DNA from: Wenjunlia tyrosinilytica
GTDB taxonomy: Bacteria; Actinomycetota; Actinomycetes; Streptomycetales; Streptomycetaceae
Assembly (NCBI RefSeq): GCF_014646055.1
Contig: NZ_BMMS01000005.1
Location: forward strand, 238,584-302,583
Direction of reading: 5' to 3'
Length of the DNA stretch: 64,000 nt
Below are positions 26,018-34,986 of this stretch, in pieces. The notes below the pieces were generated by a model. That model was not told where the DNA came from. It saw only the letters and a program-made list of their open reading frames with translations, and searched no databases. The translations under genes were made by a program, and so were the position numbers. Each line of letters opens with the position of its first letter. The first letter of the stretch is position 1.

Positions 26018-26503
26018 ATGGCGAGCGGCGCACAGCGGCGGGGCCGCAGGATCATGATGACGGACGCCGAGGTCGACGCCTTCCTGGCCGGCGCACGCAC
26101 ATGCCGGGTGGCGACCGTGGGCGCGGACGGCGGACCGCATGTGAGCGCCCTGTGGTTCGCGTGGGACGGGACGTCGCTGTGGCTGTATTCGATCGTGCGC
26201 AGCCGCCGCTGGACGAACCTGCGCGACGATCCACGGATCAGCGTGCTCGTGGACGACGGGGACGGCTACGACGAGCTGCGCGGGGTGGAGCTCAGCGGTG
26301 TCGCCGTACCCGTGGGCGAGGCGCCCCGCACCGGCGAGCCGAATGACGAGCTGAACGCGGTTGAGCGGCTGTTCGCGGGGAAGAACTTCGGTCTGGACGC
26401 GATGCCGCACGATGGACGGCATGCCTGGCTGCGGCTGACGCCGGAGAGCGTCGTGTCCTGGGACTTCCGCAAGATGGCGGATGCTCAAGACCGCGCAAAG
26501 TGA
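26018..26503 (+). CDS. PPOX-class F420/FMN-dependent protein
   Basis: About 161 residues with the split beta-barrel fold of pyridoxamine-phosphate-oxidase-like proteins: DAFLAGARTCRVATVGADGG, HVSALWFAWDG and LVDDGDGYDELRGVEL. An earlier ATG at 25964 falls inside the palindromic operator, so a later start is likely; ATG 26018 or 26054/26057 (MMTDAEVDAF) fit the family. Likely binds FMN or F420; substrate unknown. Confidence 0.75.
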   Translation: MASGAQRRGRRIMMTDAEVDAFLAGARTCRVATVGADGGPHVSALWFAWDGTSLWLYSIVRSRRWTNLRDDPRISVLVDDGDGYDELRGVELSGVAVPVGEAPRTGEPNDELNAVERLFAGKNFGLDAMPHDGRHAWLRLTPESVVSWDFRKMADAQDRAK

Positions 26504-26537
26504 TGCTTTTTTGGCCATTCTCCTTAGAATCGGCCAC

Positions 26538-27365
26538 GTGACTTCTCGAAGCCCCCGGCGGCTGGTGATCGCCGCGACCATGACCAGCGGCCTGCTGATG
26601 GCCGCCGGGCTGGCCGCCGCCTCCCATGTGCACTCCGAGGAGCTCGGATCCGATGGCTACCGGCGGCCCGGACAACTCGCCGAGGCCGAGCCACGCCGCC
26701 CCGCCTACCCGACGGCGGCACGTGTGCAGGGGGCACGCACCATCGGGGCCGTGCGCTACACGGCGCGGGACAGCGACCACTTCTGCACCGCGAGCGTCGT
26801 CGACAGCCCGCACCGCAATCTCCTGCTGACCGCGGCGCACTGCGTGTACGACAGCGAGGACGGGCCCGCGCGGGGTCTGGCCTTCACTCCCATGGCCGAG
26901 GACGGCAGGACTCCGCTCGGCGTGTGGAAGCTCGGCCGGGTCTTCGTCGCACAGGGGTGGAAGGATGCCGAGGACGAGGACGAGGACTTCGCCTTCGTCA
27001 CCGTCGAGCCGCTGGGCGGCAGGAACGTCCAGGACGTCACGGGTGCCAACCGCGTCGCCGTCGATCCCGGCTACACCAATCAGGTGCGGGTGATCGGCTA
27101 CCCCAACTCCTCCGACTCCCCCATCGGGTGCGATGTGACCGGCCGCAGGGCGATGCCCCACCAGATGCGGTTCGACTGCAACGGGTACTCCGAGGGCACC
27201 AGCGGGTCCCCCTGGCTGCGCGACTACGACGCCCGGTCGGGCTCGGGCACGGTGGTGGGCGTCCTCGGTGGCCACCAGGCCGGCGGTGACATCCACTGGA
27301 CCTCGTACGGCGCCTATCCGGGCCGGGAGTTGGACAGGGTGTACAGCGAGGCCAAGCGGGGCTAG
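26538..27365 (+). CDS. Secreted trypsin/V8-like serine protease
   Basis: 275 residues with a signal peptide (~1-28, ending AAGLAAASHV) and a peptidase S1-type domain. Triad: His101 (LTAAHCV), Asp150 (DEDFAFVTV) and Ser224 (EGTSGSPW). Two Cys pairs are possible. Start is GTG 26538; TAGAAT at 26525-26530 ends 7 nt before it, so the transcript appears leaderless. Similar peptidases are common secreted Streptomyces enzymes; target unknown. Confidence 0.88.
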   Translation: MTSRSPRRLVIAATMTSGLLMAAGLAAASHVHSEELGSDGYRRPGQLAEAEPRRPAYPTAARVQGARTIGAVRYTARDSDHFCTASVVDSPHRNLLLTAAHCVYDSEDGPARGLAFTPMAEDGRTPLGVWKLGRVFVAQGWKDAEDEDEDFAFVTVEPLGGRNVQDVTGANRVAVDPGYTNQVRVIGYPNSSDSPIGCDVTGRRAMPHQMRFDCNGYSEGTSGSPWLRDYDARSGSGTVVGVLGGHQAGGDIHWTSYGAYPGRELDRVYSEAKRG

Positions 27366-27532
27366 CGACAACTGGACGGCCATTGCCGAGGGAACGTTTC
27401 ACCAGACCCCCGTCCGGGTGCGTTGCGGCCGGGGCTGCCGCTCAGGGTACGGAAGGCGTAGCAGGATCGCTGGTCGGGGGCCGGTCGCGGACCGCGACCG
27501 GCCGCAGCTCGGCACACTCCGGAGGCCCGGCC

Positions 27533-27931
27533 ATGAGCACCATCCCGAACGACCGCAAGTACAGCAAGGACCACGAGTGGGTACTGCCGATGGGCAAGGA
27601 ACGGGTGCGGGTGGGCATCACCGACCATGCGCAGCGGCAGTTGGGTGACGTCGTCTACGTGGAGCTTCCGAAGGCCGACGACCGGCTCGAGGCCATGGAG
27701 CCCTTCGGCAGTGTGGAGTCCGTCAAGGCGGTCTCCGAGGTGTACATGCCCGTCGCCGGCCGGATCACCGCCGTGAACGAGGCGCTGAACGACGATCCGG
27801 AGCAGGTCAACACCGACCCCTACGGCGACGGCTGGATGATCGAGATCGCCGTGCCCGACTCGGGGAAGCTCGACGGCCTGCTGTCCGCCAAGGAGTACGA
27901 GGACTACATCAAGGAGGAGGCGGCCGAATAG
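27533..27931 (+). CDS. gcvH: Glycine cleavage system H protein
   Basis: Lipoyl carrier moving the methylamine group between GcvP and GcvT. 132 residues. The lipoylated residue is Lys65 in GSVESVKAVSEVY; the fold signature VGITDHAQRQLGDVVYVELP is at 27-46. GGAGG lies 8 nt before ATG 27533. It stands alone: gcvP lies 20 kb away at 48378 on the other strand, and gcvT is not in the window. No glycine riboswitch was seen upstream. Could be the only GcvH or a second paralogue. Confidence 0.92.
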   Translation: MSTIPNDRKYSKDHEWVLPMGKERVRVGITDHAQRQLGDVVYVELPKADDRLEAMEPFGSVESVKAVSEVYMPVAGRITAVNEALNDDPEQVNTDPYGDGWMIEIAVPDSGKLDGLLSAKEYEDYIKEEAAE

Positions 27932-27978
27932 CCCGCGGCGGCAGCCGAGTGGTGGGCCCCGCCGACGCGGTCCGGTTT

Positions 27979-28006
27979 CCGGCCGGGCGGCGCCGTTCCC
28001 GGCCGG
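27979..28006. terminator. Hairpin between convergent gcvH and LysR genes
   Basis: Arms CCGGCCGGG (27979-27987) and CCCGGCCGG (27998-28006) pair perfectly around a 10-nt loop. It can serve both genes. Confidence 0.5.
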
Positions 28007-28016
28007 TTCGTCCTCC

Positions 28017-28937
28017 TCAGGCGTCACCGAGGGAGGCGGGCAGGGCCGCTCCGGCCGCCTGAAGGGCGCTGACGGCGGCGCGGATCGCCGGACGGCGGGC
28101 GGCGTCCGCCCGCCACACGGCGTAGATGTGCCGGGTGAGCGTCGACCTGACCGGCACCGCCCGCACTCCCTGGGGCATGGGGTCGCGGCCGAGCCGGGGC
28201 GCGACCGCCACCCCCAGCCCCGCCGCCACCAGCGCCAGTTGGGTGTGGTGCTCGGACGCCGTGTGGGAGATACGGGGCTCTATCCCCTGGGAGCGCAGGG
28301 TCAGCAGGAGCCACTCCCGGCAGAAGCCGCCGCTCGGCCAGCAGATCCACTCCTCTTCGGCGAGGTCGGTGAGGTCCACCGCCTCGGCCGCGGCCAGCGG
28401 ATGGCCCTCGGGGACCACGACGTCGGCGGTGTCGTCGCACAGCGGCGCCTTCATCAACCCGCCGGGCAGCGCCAGCGGTGCGTTGAACCAGTCCAGGACC
28501 ACGGCCATGTCCAGGTCGCCCCGGCCGACCCTGGGCAGGGACTCGACCGGCTCCATCTCGTACAGGCTCGCCGCCAGCAAGGGGTGGTCGGAGCGCAGTG
28601 AGGCGACGGCCTGCGGGCCGAGTCCTCGGGCGGCCGTGGGGAACGCGCCGATGGCCAGGTCGCCGACCACGGCCCCCCGGTGCGCCTCCAGCTCGGACTG
28701 CGCCTCCTCGACCTGGGACAGGATCCGCTCGGCATGCTTGACCAGCAGGTCGGCGGCGTCGGTGAGCCGCACCCCGCGGCCGCTGCGGGCGAGCAGCTGC
28801 TGGCCCGTCTCGCGCTCGAGCTTGCCCATCTGCTGGGAGATGGCGGACGTGGTCACGCGCAGGACGTCGGCGGCGGCGCTCACCGATCCATAGGTGGCGA
28901 TGGCGTGCAGGATACGGAGCCGCTCCAGGTTCAACAT
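28017..28937 (-). CDS. LysR-family transcriptional regulator
   Basis: 306 residues. Winged HTH at 1-60: LNLERLRILHAIATYGSVSAAA, then SAISQQMGKLERE. The rest is a LysR substrate-binding domain. Divergent from the EamA transporter gene with 73 bp between starts, so it most likely controls that exporter. The spacer contains GTAAG...CTTAC dyad elements consistent with a LysR site. Confidence 0.9.
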   Translation of the reverse strand: MLNLERLRILHAIATYGSVSAAADVLRVTTSAISQQMGKLERETGQQLLARSGRGVRLTDAADLLVKHAERILSQVEEAQSELEAHRGAVVGDLAIGAFPTAARGLGPQAVASLRSDHPLLAASLYEMEPVESLPRVGRGDLDMAVVLDWFNAPLALPGGLMKAPLCDDTADVVVPEGHPLAAAEAVDLTDLAEEEWICWPSGGFCREWLLLTLRSQGIEPRISHTASEHHTQLALVAAGLGVAVAPRLGRDPMPQGVRAVPVRSTLTRHIYAVWRADAARRPAIRAAVSALQAAGAALPASLGDA

Positions 28938-29010
28938 GTAAGTGATGCTACGCCTTCTCGCTTACTTTTTATCGCTTGTGCTACGACTTCGTTTCGGTCA
29001 CGCTGTGGCC

Positions 29011-30069
29011 ATGAGCCCCTCCTCGTCCGCGCGATCCGCCGTCCCCATCGATGCCGCCCCCATCGATGCCGTCCCCATCGAGCCCATCCCCATCGGCGCC
29101 GCCCCCGACGATGCCGCCCCCGTCGATCCCGCCGCATCCCTGCCCTCGGGCGCGCCCGCCGTCGCCGATGCCCCGGTCCGCCGCCGAACAGCCTTCAACT
29201 GGCAGGACTGGCGGCTGAAGTTCGTGGCGCTGGGGCTCATCTGGGGCCTCAGCTTCCTGTTCATCAAGGTCGGCACCCAGGCGTTCGCTCCCTTGCAGGT
29301 CACTCTGGGGCGGATGGCGTTCGGCGCGGTGGTCCTGATCGGAGCGGCGGCTTTCAAGCGGGAGGGCCTGCCGCGCGACCTGCGCACCTGGGGACACCTG
29401 ACGATCGCGGCGGTCCTGCTCAACGCCCTGCCGTTCTCCCTGTTCGCCTACTCCGAGCTGTACATCCCGTCGACGCTGGCGGGCATCTGCAACGCGACCA
29501 CACCCCTGTTCAGCCTGCTGGTGGCCCTGGTGGCGCTCAGGGACGAGCGCCCCACCGGCCGCCGCACGTTCGGCATGGCACTGGGCTTCGCGGGAGTGCT
29601 CGTCGTCCTCGGCGCCTGGCAGGGCTTCGCCGGGGTGGACATGGGCGGCACGGCGATGGCGCTGATCGCCTCCGCGAGCTACGCGATCGGCTGGGCCTAT
29701 GTGCGCCGCTTCCTGTCCGGGACGGGCCGCTCGAGCCTGTCGCTGTCGTCGGCTCAGCTCCTCATCGGTACCGCCCAGCTCGCCGTGCTGACCCCGCTGT
29801 TCACCAGCGCTCCCACCTCGTTCCCGCTGGACGCCACGCTGAGCGTCTTCGCCCTGGGCGCGCTCGGCACGGGGCTGGCGTTCCTGCTGCAGTACGGACT
29901 GGTGCGCGACGCGGGCGCGACCGTCGGCACGATGGTCACCTACCTGATCCCGATCGTGGCGACCGTCGCGGGAGTCGTCCTCCTCGACGAGCGGCTCACC
30001 TGGAACCTCCCGGTCGGCGCCGTCATCATCCTCTCCGGCGCCTTCCTGGCCCAGAACCGCAAGGTGTAG
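29011..30069 (+). CDS. EamA/DMT-family transporter with pentapeptide N-terminal arm
   Basis: 352 residues from ATG 29011. The first ~55 residues are a soluble arm built from six units of (V/A)PIDA type, coded by 15-bp repeats at 29041-29130. Then come ten membrane segments in two EamA repeats (WGLSFLFIKVGTQAF near 85, and LDERLTWNLPVGAVII in the second). Probable exporter of a metabolite or amino acid. An earlier ATG at 28942 would place the start in the LysR operator region; no good SD is seen for either. Confidence 0.8.
   Translation: MSPSSSARSAVPIDAAPIDAVPIEPIPIGAAPDDAAPVDPAASLPSGAPAVADAPVRRRTAFNWQDWRLKFVALGLIWGLSFLFIKVGTQAFAPLQVTLGRMAFGAVVLIGAAAFKREGLPRDLRTWGHLTIAAVLLNALPFSLFAYSELYIPSTLAGICNATTPLFSLLVALVALRDERPTGRRTFGMALGFAGVLVVLGAWQGFAGVDMGGTAMALIASASYAIGWAYVRRFLSGTGRSSLSLSSAQLLIGTAQLAVLTPLFTSAPTSFPLDATLSVFALGALGTGLAFLLQYGLVRDAGATVGTMVTYLIPIVATVAGVVLLDERLTWNLPVGAVIILSGAFLAQNRKV
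29041..29130. repeat. Six 15-bp in-frame tandem repeats in the EamA N-terminus
   Basis: Units of the type GTCCCCATCGATGCC, six in a row, coding xPIDA pentapeptides with drift in the last two units. Confidence 0.85.
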
Positions 30070-30090
30070 TCGCCGTGGCCCCGGCCGCGG

Positions 30091-31422
30091 TCACGCGTAC
30101 CGGCGGGCGGCGGGCGGACGGACGGCCGCCGCCACATCGTCGGCCAGGGTCTCGACCTCCTCCTGCCGCAGCGGCGAGACGGTGATGCGCACGCCCTGCG
30201 GCGAGGACATGCGGAAGCAGGCGCCCGGGGCCACCGCCCATCCGGACTGGAGCAACCGGGTGACCGCGCCCGTCTCGTCCGGCACCGGCACCCACACATT
30301 GAAGCCGCTGCGCCCGTGCGCCTCGACCCCCCGCCGCCTCAGCCCCTTCACGAGCGCGTCGCGCCGGTCCGCGTATCCGGCGGCGATGTCGGCGGGGCGC
30401 ACGGCCTCCGATTCCCACAGCAGCGCCACGGTGGTCTGCAGCAGATGGCTCACCCACCCGGGGCCCAGCCGGTGGCCCCCGAGCACCCGGTCCACGGTGA
30501 CCGGGTCGCCGGTGAGGACGGCCAGGCGCAGATCGGGGCCGTAGGCCTTGGCGACCGAGCGGACGAGGGCCCAGTTCCTGGCCGCGGGCGCCAGCGGATG
30601 CAGCGGCAGGTCGACGATGCCGTGGCCGTGGTCGTCCTCGATCAGGAGCACCTCGGGGTGGGCGGCCAGGACCGAGCGCAATTGTGCCGCGCGCCGTGCG
30701 CCGACGGCTGCCCCCGTGGGGTTCTGGGCCCGATCAGTGACCACGAGGGCGCGCGCCCCCGACGTCAGCGCTCTGCCCACGCCGTCGGGGAGGGGGCCGT
30801 CGTCGTCCACGGCGACGGGCATCGCACGCAGCCCCAGCCCGGGAACGAGGTCGAGGAGGCTGCCCCAGCCGGGGTCCTCGACGGCGACGGCGTCACCGGC
30901 GCGCAGATGGGCGCGCAGCACCCTTTCGATGGCGTCCAGCGAACCCGAGGTCACCGCGATCGGGCCGGGCGGAACGCCGTCGGCGTCCAGCGCCCGGCGG
31001 GCCAGCCGCTCCAGCTCGGGATCGACCGCCGGGGCTCCGTAGAGGACCGGGCGTTCGGCGTTGCGGGCCGCGGTCGCGGCCAGAGCCGCCTCCAGCGAGG
31101 GCAGCAGGGAGGGGTCGGGGTTGCCGGTGGCCACATCGCGCACGCCGGCCGGGGCCTCGACCCGGATCTCCTCGCGCGAGGTGCTGGCCGGACGAGACCT
31201 CACCCTGCTGCCGCGGCGGCCCCCCGTCTCGATCACACCCCGGTCGCGCAGCAACCGGTAGGCCGCCGCGACGGTGTTCGGGTTGACACCCAACTCCCCC
31301 GCCAGCTCTCGCAGAGGGGGCAGCGCCTGCCCGGGTTCGAGCCTGCCGTCGCCCACGGCCCGTTCGACGTCGGCCGCGATTTCCGATGCGCCACGCCCGG
31401 TGATCCGATACTCTCCTAGCAC
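30091..31422 (-). CDS. MocR-type GntR regulator with aminotransferase domain
   Basis: 443 residues. GntR winged helix (~1-75: LPPLRELAGELGVNPNTVAAAYRL, in family form) fused to a fold-type I aminotransferase domain. The PLP lysine is in VRSVAKAYG. Such regulators sense PLP or an amino acid. The GTG at 31422 is preferred over TTG 31428; CATAAT ends 7 nt upstream, so it may be leaderless. It diverges from a PPOX gene across a 12-bp palindrome, suggesting a B6-linked switch. Confidence 0.88.
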   Translation of the reverse strand: MLGEYRITGRGASEIAADVERAVGDGRLEPGQALPPLRELAGELGVNPNTVAAAYRLLRDRGVIETGGRRGSRVRSRPASTSREEIRVEAPAGVRDVATGNPDPSLLPSLEAALAATAARNAERPVLYGAPAVDPELERLARRALDADGVPPGPIAVTSGSLDAIERVLRAHLRAGDAVAVEDPGWGSLLDLVPGLGLRAMPVAVDDDGPLPDGVGRALTSGARALVVTDRAQNPTGAAVGARRAAQLRSVLAAHPEVLLIEDDHGHGIVDLPLHPLAPAARNWALVRSVAKAYGPDLRLAVLTGDPVTVDRVLGGHRLGPGWVSHLLQTTVALLWESEAVRPADIAAGYADRRDALVKGLRRRGVEAHGRSGFNVWVPVPDETGAVTRLLQSGWAVAPGACFRMSSPQGVRITVSPLRQEEVETLADDVAAAVRPPAARRYA

Positions 31423-31433
31423 AAACAATATTA

Positions 31434-31445
31434 TGCACTAGTGCA
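31434..31445. promoter_or_regulatory. Palindrome TGCACTAGTGCA in the MocR-PPOX divergent promoter
   Basis: Perfect 12-bp palindrome between the two starts, overlapping both promoters. A partial copy (CTAGCAC at about 31416-31422) lies at the mocR start. Likely MocR half-site arrangement. Confidence 0.6.
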
Positions 31446-31457
31446 ATGGAGTTGTCC

Positions 31458-31517
31458 ATGTCGACCGAGGCCATGTCCACCGAGGGCACGTCCACCGAAG
31501 CGACGTCCACCGAAGCC
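31458..31517. repeat. Four 15-bp tandem repeats at the PPOX N-terminus
   Basis: Units ATGTCGACCGAGGCC, ATGTCCACCGAGGGC, ACGTCCACCGAAGCG and ACGTCCACCGAAGCC code STEx pentapeptides. Confidence 0.9.
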
Positions 31518-32192
31518 GCGCGGCCCGAGGACTCGCAGCCGTCCCCGTACCCGGCCACCGAGCGCACCGTCCCCACCCGCGCCCGCGAGCGCGCCTCGTA
31601 CGACCGCGAACTCGTGCACTCGATACTCGACGAGGCGTTTGTCTGCCATCTCGGCTTCGTGGCCGACGGCGCGCCGGTGGTCCTGCCGACCCTCTACGCC
31701 CGCGTCGGCGAACGCCTCTATGTGCACGGCTCGACGGGCAGCCGCCCGCTGCGCGCCGCGGGCGGCGACCCGGGCCTTCCGGTGTGCCTGACCGTCACCC
31801 TCGTCGACGGCATCGTGCTGGCCCGCTCGGCCTTCCACCACTCCGTCAACTACCGCTCGGTGGTCGTCCACGGCACGGCCCACGACGTCACCGACCCCGA
31901 GGAGCGCGCCCTCGCGCTGGACGCCCTGGTCGACCACACCGTGCCGGGCCGCTCCGCCGACTCCCGCCGCGGCAACGCGAAGGAACTCGCCGCCACCGCC
32001 GTCGTCCGCCTCGATCTGCGCGAGGTCTCCGCGAAGGTGCGCACCGGCGGCCCCAACGACGAACCCGAGGACGTCTCGCTGCCGCACTGGTCCGGGGTCC
32101 TTCCCGTCACCACCGGATTCGGCACTCCCATACCCGCCGACGACCTGGACCCCTCGTTCGCCGTCCCCGGCTACCTCGGCTCCCGGCGCTGA
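31458..32192 (+). CDS. PPOX-class flavoprotein with pentapeptide N-terminal repeat
   Basis: 244 residues. The first 20 residues are MSTEA MSTEG TSTEA TSTEA, coded by four 15-bp repeats. The rest is a PPOX-like split barrel: SILDEAFVCHLGFVADG and FHHSVNYRSVVVHGTA, a known pattern of FMN-binding PPOX relatives placed beside MocR genes. Start ATG 31458 has GGAG 6 nt upstream; ATG 31446 lacks an SD. Followed 15 bp later by a PaiB-like gene. A role in vitamin B6 or flavin chemistry is inferred from context only. Confidence 0.8.
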   Translation: MSTEAMSTEGTSTEATSTEAARPEDSQPSPYPATERTVPTRARERASYDRELVHSILDEAFVCHLGFVADGAPVVLPTLYARVGERLYVHGSTGSRPLRAAGGDPGLPVCLTVTLVDGIVLARSAFHHSVNYRSVVVHGTAHDVTDPEERALALDALVDHTVPGRSADSRRGNAKELAATAVVRLDLREVSAKVRTGGPNDEPEDVSLPHWSGVLPVTTGFGTPIPADDLDPSFAVPGYLGSRR

Positions 32193-32207
32193 GCGGAGGA
32201 GGCACCG

Positions 32208-32852
32208 ATGCTCATCCACCCCTGGGACGCCGCTCTCGACGAGAAGGAGTGGCAGGACTGGCTGGACGCCCACGACTTCGGTGAACTCGCTGTCAACGGC
32301 CCTCCCGGCCAGGGACCGTTGGTCCAGCCGCTGCACTTCGCCTACGACCACGAGCGGCGCGAGGCCGTCACCCACCTCGCCCGCCCCAACCCCCTGTGGG
32401 CCGCCGTCGAGGCCGACCCGCGGGTGACCCTCAGCGTTGTCGGCGACCACGCCTTCATCCCCACGTACTGGACCGCCCCCGAGGGCGCCCACCCCGACCA
32501 CGGCACCGCCACCAGCTACTACGCTGCGGTCCAGCTCTCCTGCCTGGCACATGTCGTGGACGACGCCCGGGAGAAGTCGGCGCTCCTGCACCGGCAGCTC
32601 GCCCACTTCCAGCCCGAGGGCCGCTATGCCCGGGTCGCTCCCGGGGAGGCTCCCTACGGCCGGATGCTCCCCGGCATCCGAGGGCTCCGTCTGGAAGTCA
32701 CCGAGGTCAGGGCCAAGTTCAAGTTCGCCGGGAACAAGTCCGACGGGATCCGCGCCGGCCTCGCCGGACACCTCACGGAACGGTCGGGGCCCGGCGACAG
32801 CGAGGCGGCCGCGCACATGCTGCGCCGCCACCCGGTGGACGGCGGCGACTGA
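32208..32852 (+). CDS. FMN-binding PaiB-like (negative regulator family) protein
   Basis: 214 residues of the PaiB/FMN_bind_2 family: the N-terminal MLIHPWDAAL segment, GPLVQPLHFAYD, and a C-terminal VTEVRAKFKFAGNKSD motif of the family. Despite the family name, most members are FMN-binding proteins with no proven regulatory role. GGAGGAGG precedes ATG 32208. Forms a two-gene unit with the PPOX gene. Confidence 0.85.
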   Translation: MLIHPWDAALDEKEWQDWLDAHDFGELAVNGPPGQGPLVQPLHFAYDHERREAVTHLARPNPLWAAVEADPRVTLSVVGDHAFIPTYWTAPEGAHPDHGTATSYYAAVQLSCLAHVVDDAREKSALLHRQLAHFQPEGRYARVAPGEAPYGRMLPGIRGLRLEVTEVRAKFKFAGNKSDGIRAGLAGHLTERSGPGDSEAAAHMLRRHPVDGGD

Positions 32853-32945
32853 CCCGTATGACCGCCGGTGGGCCGGGGCACCGCGACGGGGGTACGGCGC
32901 CCTGCCCCGCTGGGCCACGGCCGGACGGCGCTCGGGCCGGACCGC

Positions 32946-33962
32946 TCAGCGGTCGGCCAACTCCTCGGCCGACACGCGGTCCTGTGCCCGGTGGACGTCG
33001 GGATCGGCCTCGATGCCACCGGGCAGGCTCGCCACGGGGCCCTCCCGCTTGGCGGACTGGGCGACGAAAGCTCCCAGGAGCACGACGAATCCGCCCACCA
33101 GCTGAGGGCCGGACAGGTGCTCGCCGAGCAGGAACCAGGCCAGCACCGTGGCGATGACCGCCTCCAGGCAGGCGACCACACCGGCGATCTGGGGCGAGAG
33201 CCTGCGAACGGAGACCACACCGGTGAGGTAGGCGAGCACGGTCGCCACAAGCACGAGCCAGCCCAGGAGGAGCACCGCGGGCACCGCGTGGTCCCCCATG
33301 GCCACCTGCCGCCCCAGCGCACCCCATTCCATGCCCCACGGCCGGGCCACCACGGTGAGCACGGCGGCGCCGATCATCAGGCCGAAGGCGCTGACGCCGA
33401 GCGGGTCGGCCCGGTCGTCGCCCGAGCTGCCGTGGTCGGCGAGGATGAAGTACCCGGCCTGGCAGCAGGCCGCGCCCAGCCCCAGCAGGAGTCCGAGCAC
33501 GTCGAAGGCAAGCCCGGACCAGATCTCCACCACGCAGGCGAGGCCGCTGACGGCCAGCACCACGCCGACGGCCGCGCTGCGGGAGATCGGCTTGTGCTGC
33601 ACGAAGCGCACCCAGCCGAGCACGAGCGCCGGGCCGAGGTATTCAATCAGGAGGGCGACGCCCACGGGGATGCGGGATATCGCGGCGAAGTAGCAGGCCT
33701 GCACACCGGCCACGGCGAGGAGTCCGAACCCCAGCAGAAGGGCGGGGCGGCGCACGACCAGGTCCCGGTGGCGCCAGGCCAGCGGCAGCATCACCAGCGC
33801 CGCGCCCGCGGCCCTGAGCCAGACCACGTGCAGCGGGTCGAGCCCGGCCTCGATCAGCGGTTTGGCCGCCACCCCCGAACCACCGAACGCCAACGCCGAT
33901 ATCAGGGCCAGTGAAAGCCCCGCGCTCCTGCCGGTGACGCCGGCCTTCTCAACCTGGTGCAT
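32946..33962 (-). CDS. EamA/DMT-family exporter (RhtA-like)
   Basis: 338 residues with ten membrane helices in two EamA halves: AGLSLALISALAFGGSGVA, then IPVGVALLIEYLGPALVLGW, and AGVVACLEAVIATVLAWFLLGE in the second half. RhtA-like members export threonine/homoserine; substrate here is unproven. ATG at 33962 has no clear SD and may be near-leaderless. The C-terminal ~30 residues are soluble. Confidence 0.85.
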   Translation of the reverse strand: MHQVEKAGVTGRSAGLSLALISALAFGGSGVAAKPLIEAGLDPLHVVWLRAAGAALVMLPLAWRHRDLVVRRPALLLGFGLLAVAGVQACYFAAISRIPVGVALLIEYLGPALVLGWVRFVQHKPISRSAAVGVVLAVSGLACVVEIWSGLAFDVLGLLLGLGAACCQAGYFILADHGSSGDDRADPLGVSAFGLMIGAAVLTVVARPWGMEWGALGRQVAMGDHAVPAVLLLGWLVLVATVLAYLTGVVSVRRLSPQIAGVVACLEAVIATVLAWFLLGEHLSGPQLVGGFVVLLGAFVAQSAKREGPVASLPGGIEADPDVHRAQDRVSAEELADR

Positions 33963-34027
33963 CCCGCCATCGTCGCACCTGGCCGCGACATTGTGTCCAT
34001 CGGGGTTTCAGCAGGTGGTCGGCGCTC

Positions 34028-34684
34028 TCACACGCCGCGTTCGCCCGGCGGCCCGGCGCCGGGATCGGGGTCCGCGTCGAGGGCGGGACCGGGTCCGGGA
34101 ACAGGGCCGGGTCCGGGAGCAGGGCCGGGTCCGGGAGCGGGGCCGGAACAGCGGGCGGGACGGGCCGGGCTCACCCCGGCCGAGCGCAGGACCTCCACGG
34201 CCCTGCTGTCCCCGTCCTCAGTCAGCGCGGCCAGCAGATCGGCGCCGTCCGCCTGCTCGCTCCCGCGGGCCCGCGCCAGTGCGACCGCCCGCCGCAGGGC
34301 AGTCGCGGCGGCCGGGCTCCAGCCGGGCTGGGTGCGTGTCCCGGCCTCACCGGCCGGCTCCGGGATGGCGCGGGCGCCGCCGGCCGCGGCCGACAGACCG
34401 CCCGAATCCTCCACCGAAGCCTGCCACTGGAGGCCGAAACCGATGCTGCGCTGCACCAGATAGCCGAGCAGCCGGGCGATCTGCATGCTGTCGAAGAGCT
34501 CCCGCACCCCGGGGTCGGCCTCGATGAGGGAGTGGAGCAGGTGAGCGGTGTCGACCTGCCGATCGGCGTCCCGGGCGGCACGCCTTCGGGCGCCCGCGAC
34601 AGCGGACCGCAGCTCGCGGGTCAGCCTCGACTCCAGTTCGGCCGACGGCGGCGGATCGGCCGTCGCACGGGTATTGCTCTGCAC
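34028..34684 (-). CDS. Stand-alone Clp N-terminal domain protein with Gly-Pro tail
   Basis: 218 residues. The middle carries two Clp_N-like repeats (VDTAHLLHSLIEADPGVRELF near 44, and ALARARGSEQADGADLLAAL). The C-terminal ~45 residues are Pro-Gly-rich (GPGPAPGPGPVPGPG), coded by roughly 18-bp repeats. Clp_N-only proteins can act as adaptors or ClpC antagonists; no AAA domain is present. GTG start at 34684. Confidence 0.75.
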   Translation of the reverse strand: MQSNTRATADPPPSAELESRLTRELRSAVAGARRRAARDADRQVDTAHLLHSLIEADPGVRELFDSMQIARLLGYLVQRSIGFGLQWQASVEDSGGLSAAAGGARAIPEPAGEAGTRTQPGWSPAAATALRRAVALARARGSEQADGADLLAALTEDGDSRAVEVLRSAGVSPARPARCSGPAPGPGPAPGPGPVPGPGPALDADPDPGAGPPGERGV

Positions 34685-34986
34685 ATTCCCACCCCATCAG
34701 CCCCGCTCCGCGGCGGCGTCCGCGCGGCGGGCCATATGTGCATCAGCCCTCAGAAGGGGACAGATGCGCGTCTTCTCATCCTCTAGGAAGATACGGGCTG
34801 GAAAGCGCTTGCTCCAATCGGCGCTGGAAGCGAGCTCGGCCACCCCTGCCCGCACGAAGGCGAACCGCGCGCTCGAGCGGTCACCGGCGCTTCCCGATCG
34901 CCTTCGCAGTGACCACCGCCAGTGGCCGAGTCAGCAGTGCAGCACACTAAGGTCATGTCGTCAGCAATGGAGCTGAGGAGACCGCA
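34685..34986. other. Intergenic region with LacI-like palindrome
   Basis: It holds the divergent promoters of the Clp_N gene and thiolase. A palindromic TGGAAAGCGCTTGCTCCA at 34799-34816 looks like a LacI-family operator. No gene was recognised. Confidence 0.5.
34799..34816. promoter_or_regulatory. LacI-type operator-like palindrome
   Basis: TGGAAAGCGCTTGCTCCA, with the AAGCGCTT core found in LacI-family sites. It differs from the LacI operator at 40564, so another regulator is expected. Confidence 0.45.

Noticed and set aside
27366..27532. Possible glycine riboswitch upstream of gcvH
   Set aside because: No paired CTCTCAGG/GAGAG aptamer elements were found.
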